DNA of 64,000 bases, taken from Rhabdophis nuchalis (taxonomy: Eukaryota; Chordata; Lepidosauria; Squamata; Natricidae). Under the pieces are notes generated by a model that had not been told where the DNA came from, did not search any database, and was given only the letters and a program-made list of their open reading frames with translations. This document shows positions 9,955 through 20,428 of this stretch, piece after piece. Where the stretch lies: assembly GCA_039707465.1 (NCBI GenBank), contig CM077648.1, positions 20,577,119 through 20,641,118 of the forward strand. Direction: 5' to 3'. Positions within the stretch are counted from its first letter, which is position 1. The number at the start of each line of letters is the position of its first letter. The position numbers were made by a program, and so were the translations under genes.

Positions 9955-10789
9955 TTTTTGGTTAGAATATTTGTTTAGAATGACAGAAAGCCCTTATGTT
10001 TACGTTTCTTTTTGTTCCAGTTCAGATAAGATATGGGAAAGTCTGGCTTAAAAAGTTAAAGTGCTTTTTTGGAGCAGATCCAAAGCATATCTATATTGCA
10101 CCTTTGCTCTTTTGCTACAGTGAGTATTTATCAATATGTATTCACCAAAGAGGTTTGAATTCAAGTGGGAAGTGCAAGTAGGTAACACAAAAAATAGAAA
10201 ACATCATGTGGAGGAGCAGCTTAGAATTTAGAGTGGTAGAACATTCATACGCAAATGCAAAACATTTTGCAAAATTCACAGGACTATCCCTTGAAAAATA
10301 ATAGTGCAATGAATTTTGTATATAAATCTATTATGGGGAGTTAACATGGATAGAAAATATATTAGTTGGAGGAAATTAAAATGAGGTGCATCCCTTCTAC
10401 CACAGAAACATCCAGCTAATTATAAAGTCTGCCAAAAGAAAGATTTTCTGGTAGAAGAGGGGGCAAAGGCCAGAGAACAAAAATTGCAGAACCGAATTAC
10501 AACTTTTATGCAGACTTGAAACTGCTACATACTGAAATGCTGTGTTAAGGTAATGATGATTTAATAGCTGACCAGCTGCTGTAAGGTTTTAAACCAAGAT
10601 GATGCAATGAGAATGAGTCAGCAGGATTATCACTTTAAGAAGCTGTCTATATAAGAGATTTAGGCAGGACTAAGAGTAATTCTCAGTAGTGCTGTGAAGG
10701 GGAAAACAATCAGATTTCCCCCCCTATTATTCTTACCCACATGAATAAGTGGGAATTCACTTTTAAAATCTTTTTCCAAAGAGAAAAGG
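9955..10789. other. Unannotated sequence
   Basis: No recognisable gene or repeat; AT-rich, short frames only. Confidence 0.4.
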
Positions 10790-11004
10790 ATAGCAATAGT
10801 AACAGAACCTAGACTTATATAGTACTTCATAATGCTTTTCAGCAGTTTATAGGGTCAGCATATTGCCCCTAACCATCTGGCTCCTCATTTTTCTGACTTT
10901 GAAAGAATAGAAGGCTGAGTCAACCTTGAAGTGATCAGGATCAAACTCTTGGCAGTGGGCAGATACTGCAATGCTACATTTTAATCACTGCGTCATCTCA
11001 GCTC
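10790..11004 (-). mobile_element. tRNA-derived SINE, second family
   Basis: Aligns with 49115-49347 and with 50943-51404 in the same orientation and with 34966-35183 in the opposite one. On the minus strand it has a tRNA-like head with A and B boxes, the block equivalent to ggttgactcagccttccatcc, and ends in a gcggtatataagtctaagtgctattgctat-like tail (10790-10840). Confidence 0.75.
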
Positions 11005-11082
11005 ACAGATTTCTGTGAAGATATGGTATGAAGTGTCCTTGGTCAAAAAAAATAAATCACAAAGTAGTGGATAAAATTCATT

Positions 11083-11112
11083 TACTTACTTACTTCCTTA
11101 TTCACTTACTTA

Positions 11113-11179
<67 letters not shown>
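11083..11179. repeat. (ACTT)n microsatellite
   Basis: About 24 tetranucleotide units, slightly impure at the left end. Confidence 0.95.
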
Positions 11180-11830
11180 CTATGCAATCCATCTCTCCAG
11201 GGTGAATCTAGGCATGTTACAGTCATGTAAATACCTTAAATAAATAAAAGGGTCAAGAAATTTACAGGCTTATATATTTTCTTTCACCCTCTGTTGCTGT
11301 GGCTCATAGGTATAGGTATGTTATCCTATACTTCTTGAACAGTCTGAAAGTTCCATGTGGATTGACTCAATTGACATATATCCAGGGGTGGGTTCCTACG
11401 GGATCGCCCCGGATCGCGCGAGCCTGATCGTAAAATTTAGAGATCCGGGCCGATCCCGTTGGACAATGGACCCGGAAGTTACTTCCGGAACACGTGGCTC
11501 GCTCCGTCAAAAGTAAAGACCGTCAAAAGTAAAGAGCGGGGGCCGGGCCTTGAAGCTCTTTCTCTGTTGGGGCGGCTGGGGGGGGGGGTTCGTGCAGGCT
11601 AGCGCGCCTGCCTTCCGCCGCCCCTAGCCTGCCAGGCTTCAAAACTAAAGGGCGGGGGCCGGGCCTTGAAGCTCTTTCGTTGTTAGCATGGCTAGGGGGG
11701 GGGCAGCGGAAGGCATGCTAGGTGCGCGAAGGCCCCCCCGCCCTCCCCAGCCACGCTAACAGGGAAAGAGTTTCAAGGCCCGCCTGGGCCCTTTAGTTTT
11801 GAAGCTGCCAGGGCTGGGCTGGGCCTTTCG

Positions 11831-12068
11831 CGCTTGGCGCGAATGCAGAGGCTTGGGGGGGCTTCGCGCAGCTATTCGCGGGGTGCGCGAAGCCATCCCG
11901 ACCCCCTGCAGCCACGCTGGCAGCTTTAAGGGCCGAGCCGGCCCTTTCACGCTTGGCGCGAATGCAGAGGCTTGGGGGGGCTTCGCGCACCTATTCGCGG
12001 GGTGCGCGAAGCCATCCCGACCCCCTGCAGCCACGCCGGCAGCTTTAAGGGCCGGGCCTTTTACATTT
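11831..12068. repeat. 119-bp tandem duplication in the hAT-like element
   Basis: Two copies, starting at 11831 and 11950, share the cgcttggcgcgaatgcagag block and the following tattcgcggggtgcgcgaag block with few differences. The longer frames at 11756-12107 on both strands arise from this GC-rich duplication and are not genes. Confidence 0.85.
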
Positions 12069-12301
12069 GAAGCTGCCGGGCACCGGGGCCTTTCTCAACA
12101 TGGCTAGCCGCTAACTTGTTGAAAAAGGGGCCAGCAGATTCACAGCATGGTCCTTTAAATTTCGCGCTGCTGGGGGGGGGATGCCGGTGTGTGAAATTTA
12201 AAGCGCCCTCTATGAAGCTGCCGGCCCCTTTTTCAACACGTTAGCGGCTAGTCATGTTGAGAAAGGCCCCGGTGCCTGGCAGCTTGAAATGTAAAAGGCC
12301 T
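12050..12301. repeat. Inverted repeat inside the hAT-like element
   Basis: The segment 12050-12135 (ctgccgggcaccggggcctt and following) recurs as its reverse complement at about 12213-12301, separated by roughly 80 bases. Confidence 0.75.
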
Positions 12302-12661
12302 GTGCCTTTTAACACGCGTTTGGGGGTAGGCTAGCTTTCGCACAATGGCCAAAAGCCCCCCAGCTCCCCTCTGTCTCAGCCTCATCTGGCTGGCTGCCTC
12401 CCTTCTCCCTCTAGTCAGATAGGTTTACCTGCATCTTGTTGCCTTTTTGCATCCATCGGAGAGCGGCTGATTCTGCCTTCTGGTAAGTGACCTGGTTTTT
12501 TTTCCCTCTTTTATTTTTTTTAATGATTTTTTAAAGATTATTTTATTTATTGTGCATATAATTTTTTTAAATTGTTTTACCTAACTATTGAATAGAGAAT
12601 TTTTAAAAATGGTTTACTTCAATTGATTGTGTGTGGGTTCTTTCTTTAAATTGTCTTAGAC

Positions 12662-12753
12662 CAGGGATGTCCAAACTTGGGAACTTTAAGACTTGTGGAA
12701 TTCTGGGAGTTGAAGTCCACAAGTCTTAAAGTTCCCAAGTTTGGACATCCCTG
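12662..12753. mobile_element. 92-bp palindromic hAT-type MITE
   Basis: Begins cagggatgtccaaacttgg and ends with its reverse complement. Flanked by tcttagac at 12654-12661 and 12754-12761 (exact 8-bp duplication with central TA). It is nested within the 11383-13500 element and is related to 44535-44669. Confidence 0.92.
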
Positions 12754-13260
12754 TCTTAGACTATTTAAAAAAAGATTCTATGAAAAACAAATTAATATAA
12801 ACCATTTTTAAAAATTCTATACTCAGTACTTTATAATGTATTGAGTAGAGAATTTTTTTTAATGGTTCACTTCAATATACAGTGTTAACTGGTTTCATTT
12901 TCAGTCTTTTGTAGGAGGGATTCTAGTTTTTGGTGTTTTCCTGGCACTGTCATAGTTTGCGTGGGTGTATTATGTCCTGCAGCAGTTGCACACATTAATA
13001 ATGATCAAGTACTACTAATGTTTCCTTATACATTTTAGTGACCTTTCCTTACATAATTGGTGTTGTCTTTCCTACTTTTGGATTTCTATTTTCTGTTTCT
13101 GTTACTTAGCAATTGCTAAAACAAATCCCACGTGAAAAAATATTCAAAGCCTTCTTGATTTTAATTGTCACTTTATTTATTCCTGCACATTATAGTATTT
13201 ATTCATTTTCATATCTGTTTTTCCACTGTTGTGCAAACATAATTCCAGCAGCTGCTAACA

Positions 13261-13440
13261 TTCCCACCTGGTCACATGGCCAGAAAGCCACTCCCACCCG
13301 GTCACATGGCCAGAAAGCCACTCCCACCCGGTCACATGGCCAGAAAGCCACTCCCACCCGGTCACATGGCCAGAAAGCCACTCCCACCTGGTCACATGGC
13401 TGGCAAGCCACTCCCACCTGGTCACATGGCCGGCAAGCCA
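13261..13440. repeat. 30-bp minisatellite, six units
   Basis: Six consecutive 30-bp units with core cccacccggtcacatggc. Four are nearly identical; the last two carry changes after the ggcc core (tggcaag, cggcaag). There are no spacers, so this is a tandem repeat and not a CRISPR array. The open frames on both strands (13113-13525) are a by-product of the unit length being divisible by three. Confidence 0.95.
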
Positions 13441-13779
13441 CTCCCACAAAGCAGGCCACACCCACAGAATATGTTCCAAAAATTTTGAAACCCACTCCTG
13501 CATATATCATAACTAAGTAGTGCAAATACTTCCTTTTACATTCTAGTTCTGTAATGGCAAACCTATGGCACGCATGCCACAGGTGGCATGCAGAGTCGTA
13601 TTTGCTGGTACAGTAGCCGTCTGCTGATTTTTCGCCCTTCTGGAGGGCTGGGTGAGGTTGTTTTCACCCTCCCCCAAGCTTCTGGAGCAGGCATGTCCAA
13701 AGTCCGGCCCGGGGGCCATTTGCGGCCCGGGGGTCAGTTTAATACGGCCCTCCAACAGCCCTCCCTGCTCTGTGTAAAT

Positions 13780-14398
13780 GTGGCCCTCCCTCTGTCTCTG
13801 GGGCTGTGTGGCTGGGAGGGAGGTGGACGGAGGTTACAGACGCCTCCTCCCGCAGCGGGCGAGGGAGCAGGCGGGGTGAGCACCCAAGGCTACCGTCATC
13901 TTAAGCACCAGCGAGGCTGTCGCCGGGCAGGGGCGTCAGGCAGGGAAGCCGGTCGTGCCTCCATCGTTGCACGTTTCGGGGCTGCGAAGCTGGGAGGGAG
14001 GTGAACGTGCGGCCCCAGAACGTCCGCTTGGTGCCTGCCGGAGGGAGCCGCGATGGAGACGCTCTGGGGCTGCGCGTTCACCTCCCTCCCAGCCACGCAG
14101 CCCCAGAATGTGCATCTCCCGCCGCACAAGGTCACCCGGCAGGGGCGTCAGGCAGGGAAGACGGACGCGCAGCCTCATAACGTAAGCCGTGGTGCCTGCC
14201 GGAGGGAGCCGCGATGGAGCCGCGACCGGCTTCCCTGCCTGACGCCCCTGCAGGGCGACAGCCTCGGTGGTGCTTAAGATGACGGTAGCCTTGGGTGCTC
14301 ACCCCACCTGCTCCCTCGCCCGCTGCGGGAGGAGGCGTCCGTAACCTCCATCCGCCTCCCTCCCAGCCACACAGCCCCAGAGACAGAGGGAGGAAGGG
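13780..14398. repeat. Large imperfect inverted repeat (arms ~180 bp)
   Basis: The left arm 13780-13960 contains ctctggggctgtgtggctgg and cttaagcaccagcgaggctg. The right arm 14220-14398 contains their reverse complements with few mismatches. The many GC-rich frames between 13588 and 14490 come from this palindrome and its spacer. Confidence 0.85.
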
Positions 14399-14409
14399 AG
14401 GGCCACAGA

Positions 14410-14850
14410 TAGAGAATGACACAGGGAGGGATTGAATCGGAGACAGACGGGGAAAGAGGGAGAGACAGACATACAGACAGACACACACACAGAGTGACAG
14501 AGAGAAAGAGAGAAAGAGAAAGAAAGAGAAAGAAAGAGACAGAAAGAGAGACAGAAAGAAAGAGAAAAAGAGAGAAAGAAAGAGAGAGAGAGAGAGAAAG
14601 GGAAAGAAAGAAAGAGCGAAAGAGAGAGAGAGAGAGAAAGATAGACAGAAAGAAAGAGAAAGAGAGAGAGAGAGAAAGAGAGAGAGAAATGGAGAGAGAG
14701 AGAGAGAGGAAGAAAGAGAGAGCGAAAAAGGGAAAGAGAGAAAGAGAGAGAGAGAAAGAAAGAGAGACAGAAAGAAAGAGAAAAAAAGAGAGAAAGAGCG
14801 AGAGAAATGGAGAGAGAGAGAGAGGAAGAAAGAGAGAAAGAGGTAGGTAA
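14410..14850 (+). repeat. ~440-bp polypurine (GA-rich) tract
   Basis: Almost uninterrupted purines on the plus strand with variable GA, GAAA and GACA units. The frame 14416-14850 (all K, R and E) is a translation of this tract, not a protein. Confidence 0.95.
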
Positions 14851-15300
14851 GTTTTTTAAAAATTTATTTTCAATACATTGTGAAAACTCAACTGTCAGTT
14901 GATCTTAATGTTATGAAATGAAAAGTATGTCATTTGCAATTAACTTGGCATAAAATAATTTATTTGCATTTAATTGTAATGGTTCAAAGAATGTTCGGAA
15001 AAATGTTCGGCCCTCCACCATGTTCACTTCATCCAATCTGGCCTTCTTTGAAAAAAGTTTGGACACCACTGTTCTGGAGGCTGGGGAGGGTGAAAAACAG
15101 CCCCAACGGGCCAACCGGAAGTTCAGAAATGATCTGTTTCTAAGGCCCAGGGAAGGCTGATTTCACCCTCCCCAGGCTTCAGAAAAGCCTCCGGAGCCTG
15201 GGGATGTGCAGGTGGGCAAGGAGGATTTAATTGGTGTTGGCACACATGCATGCAATTTTGGCACACTGTAAGAAAAAGATTCGCCAACACTGTTCTACTC

Positions 15301-16067
15301 CATACTCAGTCACTAAGCCCAAACTACTTTTTACAGGGCTACCTCAAGAGGACAAAATGAAAGGAAATAGGATTGACACTATTTCTCTAAGAACAGACAA
15401 TATCAACATACTCTACATATTGGTGGACATCATATGATAAAACCTAGATTTGCCCAATACAATTTTTCAACAAAAATTATAAAATTAAGAAAAAGAAAAG
15501 AAAAAAAAGGGAAAATGACTGAGTTTTATTAAAAAAATAACAACACCAGAGGGTATTTTTTAACAATAGTAGGAAAAATCAGATGAAAGCCAACTAATGT
15601 CTCTCTGATAATATCTTTCTACCTTCACTGCTTTTTATTTCCTCTCGGCACAAATAATGCTTTTAAAAGTTGTTGTTTTTTAATAAAAACATACTTAGCA
15701 AAATAGATTTTCAATATGTCTTGATTCTCAAAGGTTTTAAGGATTTTGCTAACTTACAGCAAACTGTAATTTGTAGTCTTAGCATATTTGGAAAGTGCTA
15801 CTTTTTCATAGGAACATAAGGCTGTGCAGCTCCAGATAAATGCATTTTTAAAAAAAAATCATTGTGTTACTTATTTAATATTGCGAGAGTTGCTTAGTCT
15901 CCTGTGGCATTGCTTAAAGCGAGGATAGAAGGACTGCATTTATTAAATGTGAATAGGTTGTTTGCAAAGGAAGTTATCATAAGGAACAAAAATTCATGCA
16001 TTGATAAAATTGTCAATCCCTTTAAAACTGTTATCTTTGAAAAAATTCCACTTTGCTGATCGATGAT
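15301..16067. other. Unannotated sequence
   Basis: AT-rich, with several A runs around 15470-15540; no gene or repeat family recognised. Confidence 0.4.
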
Positions 16068-16249
16068 ATACAGTGAATTCACAAAATATTCAGACCCCTT
16101 CCACTTTTCTCAATTTTGTTGTGCTGCAGCCTGATACTAAAGTTGTTGAAATTCATTTTTTTCTCATTAATTTATGTTCAGTACCAGATAACAACAAAGG
16201 GAAAACAGAATTTTTGAAATGTCTGGAAATTTATTCAAAAGAAAAAAAA
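16068..16249. mobile_element. Terminal fragment of a Tc1/mariner-like DNA transposon
   Basis: Begins at TA with cagtgaattcacaaaatatt, followed by cagaccccttccacttttc and a gttgtgctgcagcctgatac segment. This resembles the long inverted terminal repeats of vertebrate Tc1-like elements (cagtgccttgcaaaagtatt type). The other end is missing, apparently lost to the adjacent LINE. Confidence 0.6.
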
Positions 16250-16870
16250 CCAATAGACAATAGAATTCTTTATTGGCCAAGTGTGATTGGACACACAAGG
16301 AATTTGCCTTTGGCTCTCAGTGTACATAAAAAGACAGGATAGATTCGTCAAGAATCGTAAGGTACAAAACTTAATGATAATCATAGGATACAAATAAGCC
16401 ACCAGGAAACAATCAATATCAATATAAATCATAAGATACAAGCAACAAAGTTACAGTCCTGCAGTCATAAGTGGGAGGAGATGGGTGATAGGAACGATGA
16501 GAAGACTAATAGTAATAGTAATGCAGCCTTAGTGAATGGTTTGACAGTGATGAGGGAATTATTTGTTTAGCAGAGTTATGACATTCGGGGAACAACTGTT
16601 CTTGTGTCTAGTGTGCAGTGCTCTATAGCATCGTTTTGAGGGTAGGAGTTGAAACAATTTATGTCCAGGATTCGAGGGGTCGTAAATATTCTCATGGCCC
16701 TCTTTTTGACTCGTGCAGTATACAGGTCCTCAATGGAAGGCAGGTTGACAGTAAATGTTTTTCTGCAATTCTGATTATCCTCTGAAATCTTTTGCCTGTC
16801 TTGTTGGGTTGCAGAACCAAACTAGACAGTTATAGAGGTGCACATACAGTCTCAATAATTCCTGGAATAT
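16250..16870 (-). mobile_element. CR1-L3-type LINE 3' end
   Basis: On the minus strand this runs from the ORF2 end (homologous to 1-410) through a 3'UTR to the terminus with tgtgtccaatcacacttggc and caataaagaattctattg. The terminus matches the plus-strand copy at 53428-53575, which continues into (ATTCT)n; here only one or two units remain (16250-16265). Confidence 0.85.
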
Positions 16871-16938
16871 AGAACGAACGAATGAATGAATGAATGAATG
16901 AATGAATGAATGAATGAATGAATGAATGAATGAATGAA
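16869..16938. repeat. (GAAT)n / (AATG)n microsatellite
   Basis: About 17 tetranucleotide units directly at the 5' border of the LINE fragment. Confidence 0.95.
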
Positions 16939-17043
16939 TCATGGTTAGGAAACCAACTTGAATCCACCGAGAAACAAAACAAGAGTATCCATATATACAG
17001 AGAAAACTGTAAGGTTTACAGAAGACAAAACTTTGAAAAATTA

Positions 17044-17330
17044 ATACTTTAGAAATTTATTTATTTATTTTTATTATTTAAATTTGTTTTGGCTGCCCAG
17101 CTCCAATGGATTCTGGGTGGTGACAAAACACCATAAAATCCTATAAAAACAGATAAAACTTAAAGTCACAGAGGCAGCCCAGACTAAAACAATCCAAAAA
17201 TAACACACATCAAACAACCTCTTGTCTCCAATAATACATTAACCCAGATCTGGGACCAAAGCCAGGTTTTAAGAGCTTTCTGAAGTTCTTGGAGAGAGGG
17301 TGATGTCTTTATCTCAGGGGAGATTTAACA
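17044..17330 (-). mobile_element. LINE 3' end remnant
   Basis: Starts with a ttatttatttattttt tail (a poly-A-like tail on the minus strand), then ggctgcccagctccaatgga and a 3'UTR-like stretch lacking frames. A similar but more decayed piece lies at 27780-27925. Family unresolved (CR1/L2 group likely). Confidence 0.45.
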
Positions 17331-17530
17331 GAAGAAAACCATGACTACTTCCTCATGCTCAAAAAAGTGTAACTTCTGCCTCTGAAAGTCAGTCTTTTAT
17401 TTCCTTTCAGTGAGACCCTGAAAGTTCATGACATTTAGTAACATGGTTTATGCTTACATGGAGTGGGATAGGAGGAAGTCAGCAAAAAAACACCAGCCAT
17501 CCTTGACTTGATTCTTATTTATAATATTGT

Positions 17531-17650
17531 AAGATGGGTTCAAATCCCAGAAGGGTATGGCTAGCTGACGAGAGCTAAATAGTTTAAAATAGATCTATAT
17601 TAGTCTCCCTTGATTTCTTTGTTGGTAAATTTAAATTCAACACAAAAATT
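17531..17650 (+). mobile_element. tRNA-derived SINE fragment, third family
   Basis: Shares tatggctagctgacgagagc and the following gatctatattagtctccctt with 61650-61800. It begins at the B-box-like gggttcaaatccc, so the tRNA A-box half is missing. Confidence 0.65.
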
Positions 17651-17866
17651 AGTTTGTTCTGAAAACGACTGCCTGTGAAGGCTCCTGGTTTGGGAATGAA
17701 AAGTGGAAGTGGAAGCAGGATGCCCCGTCCCATATTTGGGTAGACCAGGTTGCCCTAATAAAAAAAAAACACTTATTGTAAGATTAATGTTACCTCAATT
17801 TTTTTACTGAAAATTTTTGTCAATATATTTCCTTTAGTTATTCATGAAATTTCTGTGACACCTGAT

Positions 17867-18103
17867 CAGGGGTGCAATTCAGCAGGTTCTGGAGAATCAG
17901 TAGTGGAAATTTTGAGTAGTTAGAGAACCAGCAAATACCACCTCTGGCTGGCACCAGAGAGTGGGGTAGGAATGGAGATTTTTGCAATATCCTTCCCCTG
18001 GGGTGGGGTGAGAATGGAGATTTTGCAGTATCCTCCCCCTGCCACGCCCACCAAGCTACGTCCACAGAACCGGTAGTAAAAAAAAAAATGAATTTCTCCA
18101 CTG
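17867..18103. mobile_element. hAT-type MITE (237 bp)
   Basis: Ends caggggtgcaattcagcagg and, inverted, cagtggagaaattcatt. Related over its length to 21989-22253 in the opposite orientation. Flanks cacctgat and tatctgaa match at only 5 of 8 positions, so it is older. Confidence 0.7.
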
Positions 18104-19078
18104 TATCTGAATCTGAACTGAATGTGTTTGTGTGTGTGTGTGTGTGTCTTTGTGTGTGCCTACACAGGCATGTGTATATTTTTGTGTGCATATACATACT
18201 GCATATATTTGCACACAAATATATCCATGTATATCTATACGCAAATCTTGGGGCATTTTTTGTTAAAAAAATATTCTGTCAGCATCTACAGGTGCCCATT
18301 AGTAAAGTGGAGAATAAAAATGGAACTGAAGAAATTGAAAGCCATGATAAATTCAATCTTCTCCAGTTCCACAACTGACAACTTCAAATGCAGGAAAAAA
18401 AAATTCTGATTAGAAAAAAAAAATCTAACCCTTTAAAAAAAAGCAATAGAAACAAGCGAAACTTCTCTCATCTTTAAGCCAAACGTTATTGATTCATTTA
18501 TCCAGTCAATACCGTAATTAATCTTTGTGGATAGTAAGAGCCTTCTACAAGTATATTGGAAACAATCTGTCACCATGTACATTTTTCACCTTTGCAGAAT
18601 TGCTTTCTTTGATGAGGATGGTAATAAATGTACTTGCCATTTAAGGCTACAAGTTGTGTTGAGATGTATGCAAGTGAGTAGCATTAATCAGTCCAGGTAT
18701 TTGCAACCAATGAGTTATCCTGAAAATAAATAATAAAGAAATAAAAGAAAATCTTCGGATATTTTTCTGCCATATTTATTAATATCCTTGCCGGAGCACT
18801 TACGAAACAATAACAACAAAATCCGTAAACCCAAAATTATCTTTCAAGTACGTGTTTTTTTATCTGTATATCTCAGGTTGCCATTTTCTTCAAAGCTCTC
18901 TCTTTCTTTTGCATTTGACACATAAGCTTTGTACTTTCATAAGTACAGTAAGATTTTCTTTGATGTTTGCAAATTCAAATGTGACCGTCTCCTTTAGATA
19001 ATTTATTGAACAAGACTTTTGGTGCAACCTGCATATAAACATTGGCATGATTTTACATTTAGGTCCATTTCCTGACAT
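18104..19078. other. Mostly unannotated; short (TG)n at 18121-18170
   Basis: A TG-rich microsatellite at the left; otherwise AT-rich unique sequence without recognisable coding content. Confidence 0.45.
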
Positions 19079-19086
19079 CTCTAATC

Positions 19087-19518
19087 CAGGGGTGTCAAAC
19101 TCAATTTCATTAAAGGCCGGATCAGGGTTGTGTTTGACCTTGGGTGCCAGGGTGGGCATGGCCACGGTGACTGGGGACAAGGTGGTTGTGGCCAGCTTAA
19201 TGTCACTTATGTCAGGGTGCAAGTGGTGGCTTGAGCATTCTGCCAGTGAAAACAGGCTCCTGAGCTCTGTTTTGGGTAGTGACAGCTTCCTGCTGTTGGA
19301 GTCCTCGACTTGCGACCGGTGTCTGATCCACAACACCTGCAACCCTCTGCCAGCAAAAATGGAGGTTGTGACGGCTGCCTGCGGCCTCACTAGTTCCATT
19401 TTTGCTGGCAGAGACACTGCGGGCTGGTCCTTTGCTGTTTCCATGGTGGCTCCATGGGAAAGATCTAAGCACCCCATAGGCTGGATCCAGCCCTCGGACC
19501 TTGAGTTTGACACCCATG
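19087..19518. mobile_element. hAT-type MITE (432 bp), gtgtcaaactc family
   Basis: Ends caggggtgtcaaactca and, inverted, catgggtgtcaaactcaagg. Flanks ctctaatc and ctctagcc match at 6 of 8 with central TA. It has an internal palindrome around 19350-19415 (ctgccagcaaaaatgga and its complement). The two 230-residue frames overlapping it on opposite strands are not genes. Confidence 0.8.
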
Positions 19519-19568
19519 CTCTAGCCCTTAACCAGAAGTCAACAATATCAGCTGCAAAATATAAACTA

Positions 19569-19803
19569 CCATGTTTTCCCAAAAATAAGACAGGATCTTA
19601 TTTGTTTTTGACTCCCAAAATAAGCACTTGGCCTTATGTTCAGGGAGGTCTTATTATTTTTGAGGTGCAGGAGGTGGAGAGCATGGTTACCTCGTGGCTG
19701 CTGCTGTGTTGCAATATTTTCAGGGAGGGCTTATTTTAGCCATATGCTCAAAAGCCGAATTGGGCTTATTATCTGGGGAGGTCTTATTTTCAGAGAAACA
19801 GGA
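19569..19803. mobile_element. TA-flanked DNA element, 'aaaataagac' family
   Basis: Left end after TA is ccatgttttcccaaaaataa; the right end is tcttattttcagagaaacag before TA. Subterminal repeats of cttattttgaggag-like and gggcttattat-like blocks alternate in both orientations. Superfamily not assigned. Confidence 0.6.
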
Positions 19804-20420
19804 TACCAAGATAATATCTCAGCAGTAAGATGTACTTTTCCAATGGAACATAATATATTTTTTGTGCAAATGGAAGTATCTGCTTACACTGAGGTAGCTT
19901 CACTATCTAATGTAATTAGGCAGAATTTGCAAAACTGTTAAAAAAGCAGAAGCAAACATTATCCTAAGCCAATACAATTCATATCTGCACAGTGTTTTCT
20001 GTTTTCACAAATATTAAATTGTGCTTATGTCACATTCTTTTGGAGAAAAATATGTACTGTTATCGGCAAAAAATCATTGCAAATGAGAAGAAAAGCAGGA
20101 AAAAATCCTTTTATTCTACGATTAGATTTTAAGAGCTACTTTCCCTGAAAAATAAATAAGATACACACTTAAGCATATATTTATCTTAGCTTATTTGAAT
20201 GTTCTTGGTGGCATTATTCCTACCATATTAGCTAAATGTATTTTTGTTCAAACAGTATAAAAAACCCCATGAAAGATACAACAGAAGTTTGTTAACAAAA
20301 TGTCTGTGGTTTGTATATACTTGTATATACCCCCAAAACCCCACATAAAACCCTCAGAAAAATGTGATTATATTTGCCAATAATAGGAGTCTTCCCCAGT
20401 CATTTTCTTATTCTAAATGC
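19804..20420. other. Unannotated AT-rich sequence
   Basis: No gene or repeat recognised. Confidence 0.4.
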
Positions 20421-20428
20421 CATCATCC

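Larger units (their letters stand above)
11383..13500. mobile_element. 2.1-kb non-autonomous hAT-like element with perfect 8-bp TSD
   Basis: Left end caggggtgggttcctac at 11383; right end, read inward on the other strand, caggagtgggtttcaaaa at 13500. The flanks are catatatc at 11375-11382 and again at 13501-13508, an exact 8-bp target duplication as made by hAT transposases. The interior is markedly GC- and CpG-rich at 11390-12320, then AT-rich. It contains duplicated and inverted modules, a separate small MITE (12662-12753) and a 30-bp tandem repeat. No transposase frame is present. The right terminal sequence matches the ends of the element at 31324-31698, so it belongs to the same family group. 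Confidence 0.85.
13688..15071. mobile_element. 1.4-kb hAT-like element nested in the previous one
   Basis: Begins caggcatgtccaaagtccgg and ends tttggacaccactg, inverted-terminal partners. Exact 8-bp duplication ttctggag at 13680-13687 and 15072-15079. Internally it has a large inverted repeat and a long purine tract and no transposase. Confidence 0.87.
13549..15292. mobile_element. hAT-like MITE interrupted by a second element
   Basis: Left end ctgtaatggcaaacctatgg; the right end reads inward as cagtgttggcgaatcttttt, the same terminal type as 25748-26329 and 63059-63391. Flanks ttctagtt (13541-13548) and ttctactc (15293-15300) match at 6 of 8 positions. Removing the nested 13688-15071 element leaves an element of about 360 bp. 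Confidence 0.75.

Noticed and set aside
9880..9955. tRNA gene candidate
   Set aside because: The A and B boxes belong to the head of a Sauria-type SINE; no complete cloverleaf. The same applies to the other five copies.
11756..12107. GC-rich frames on both strands, possible exon
   Set aside because: They lie in duplicated and inverted modules inside the hAT-like element; no splice-site or domain support.
13261..13440. Regularly phased 30-bp repeats resembling a CRISPR array
   Set aside because: Units are directly adjacent with no variable spacers, the context is eukaryotic, and they lie inside a DNA transposon.
14416..14850. 144-codon Lys/Arg/Glu frame
   Set aside because: Direct translation of a polypurine tract.
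19047..19739. 230-codon frames on opposite strands
   Set aside because: They overlap each other and coincide with a MITE whose terminal repeats and flanks are clear; no protein motif.
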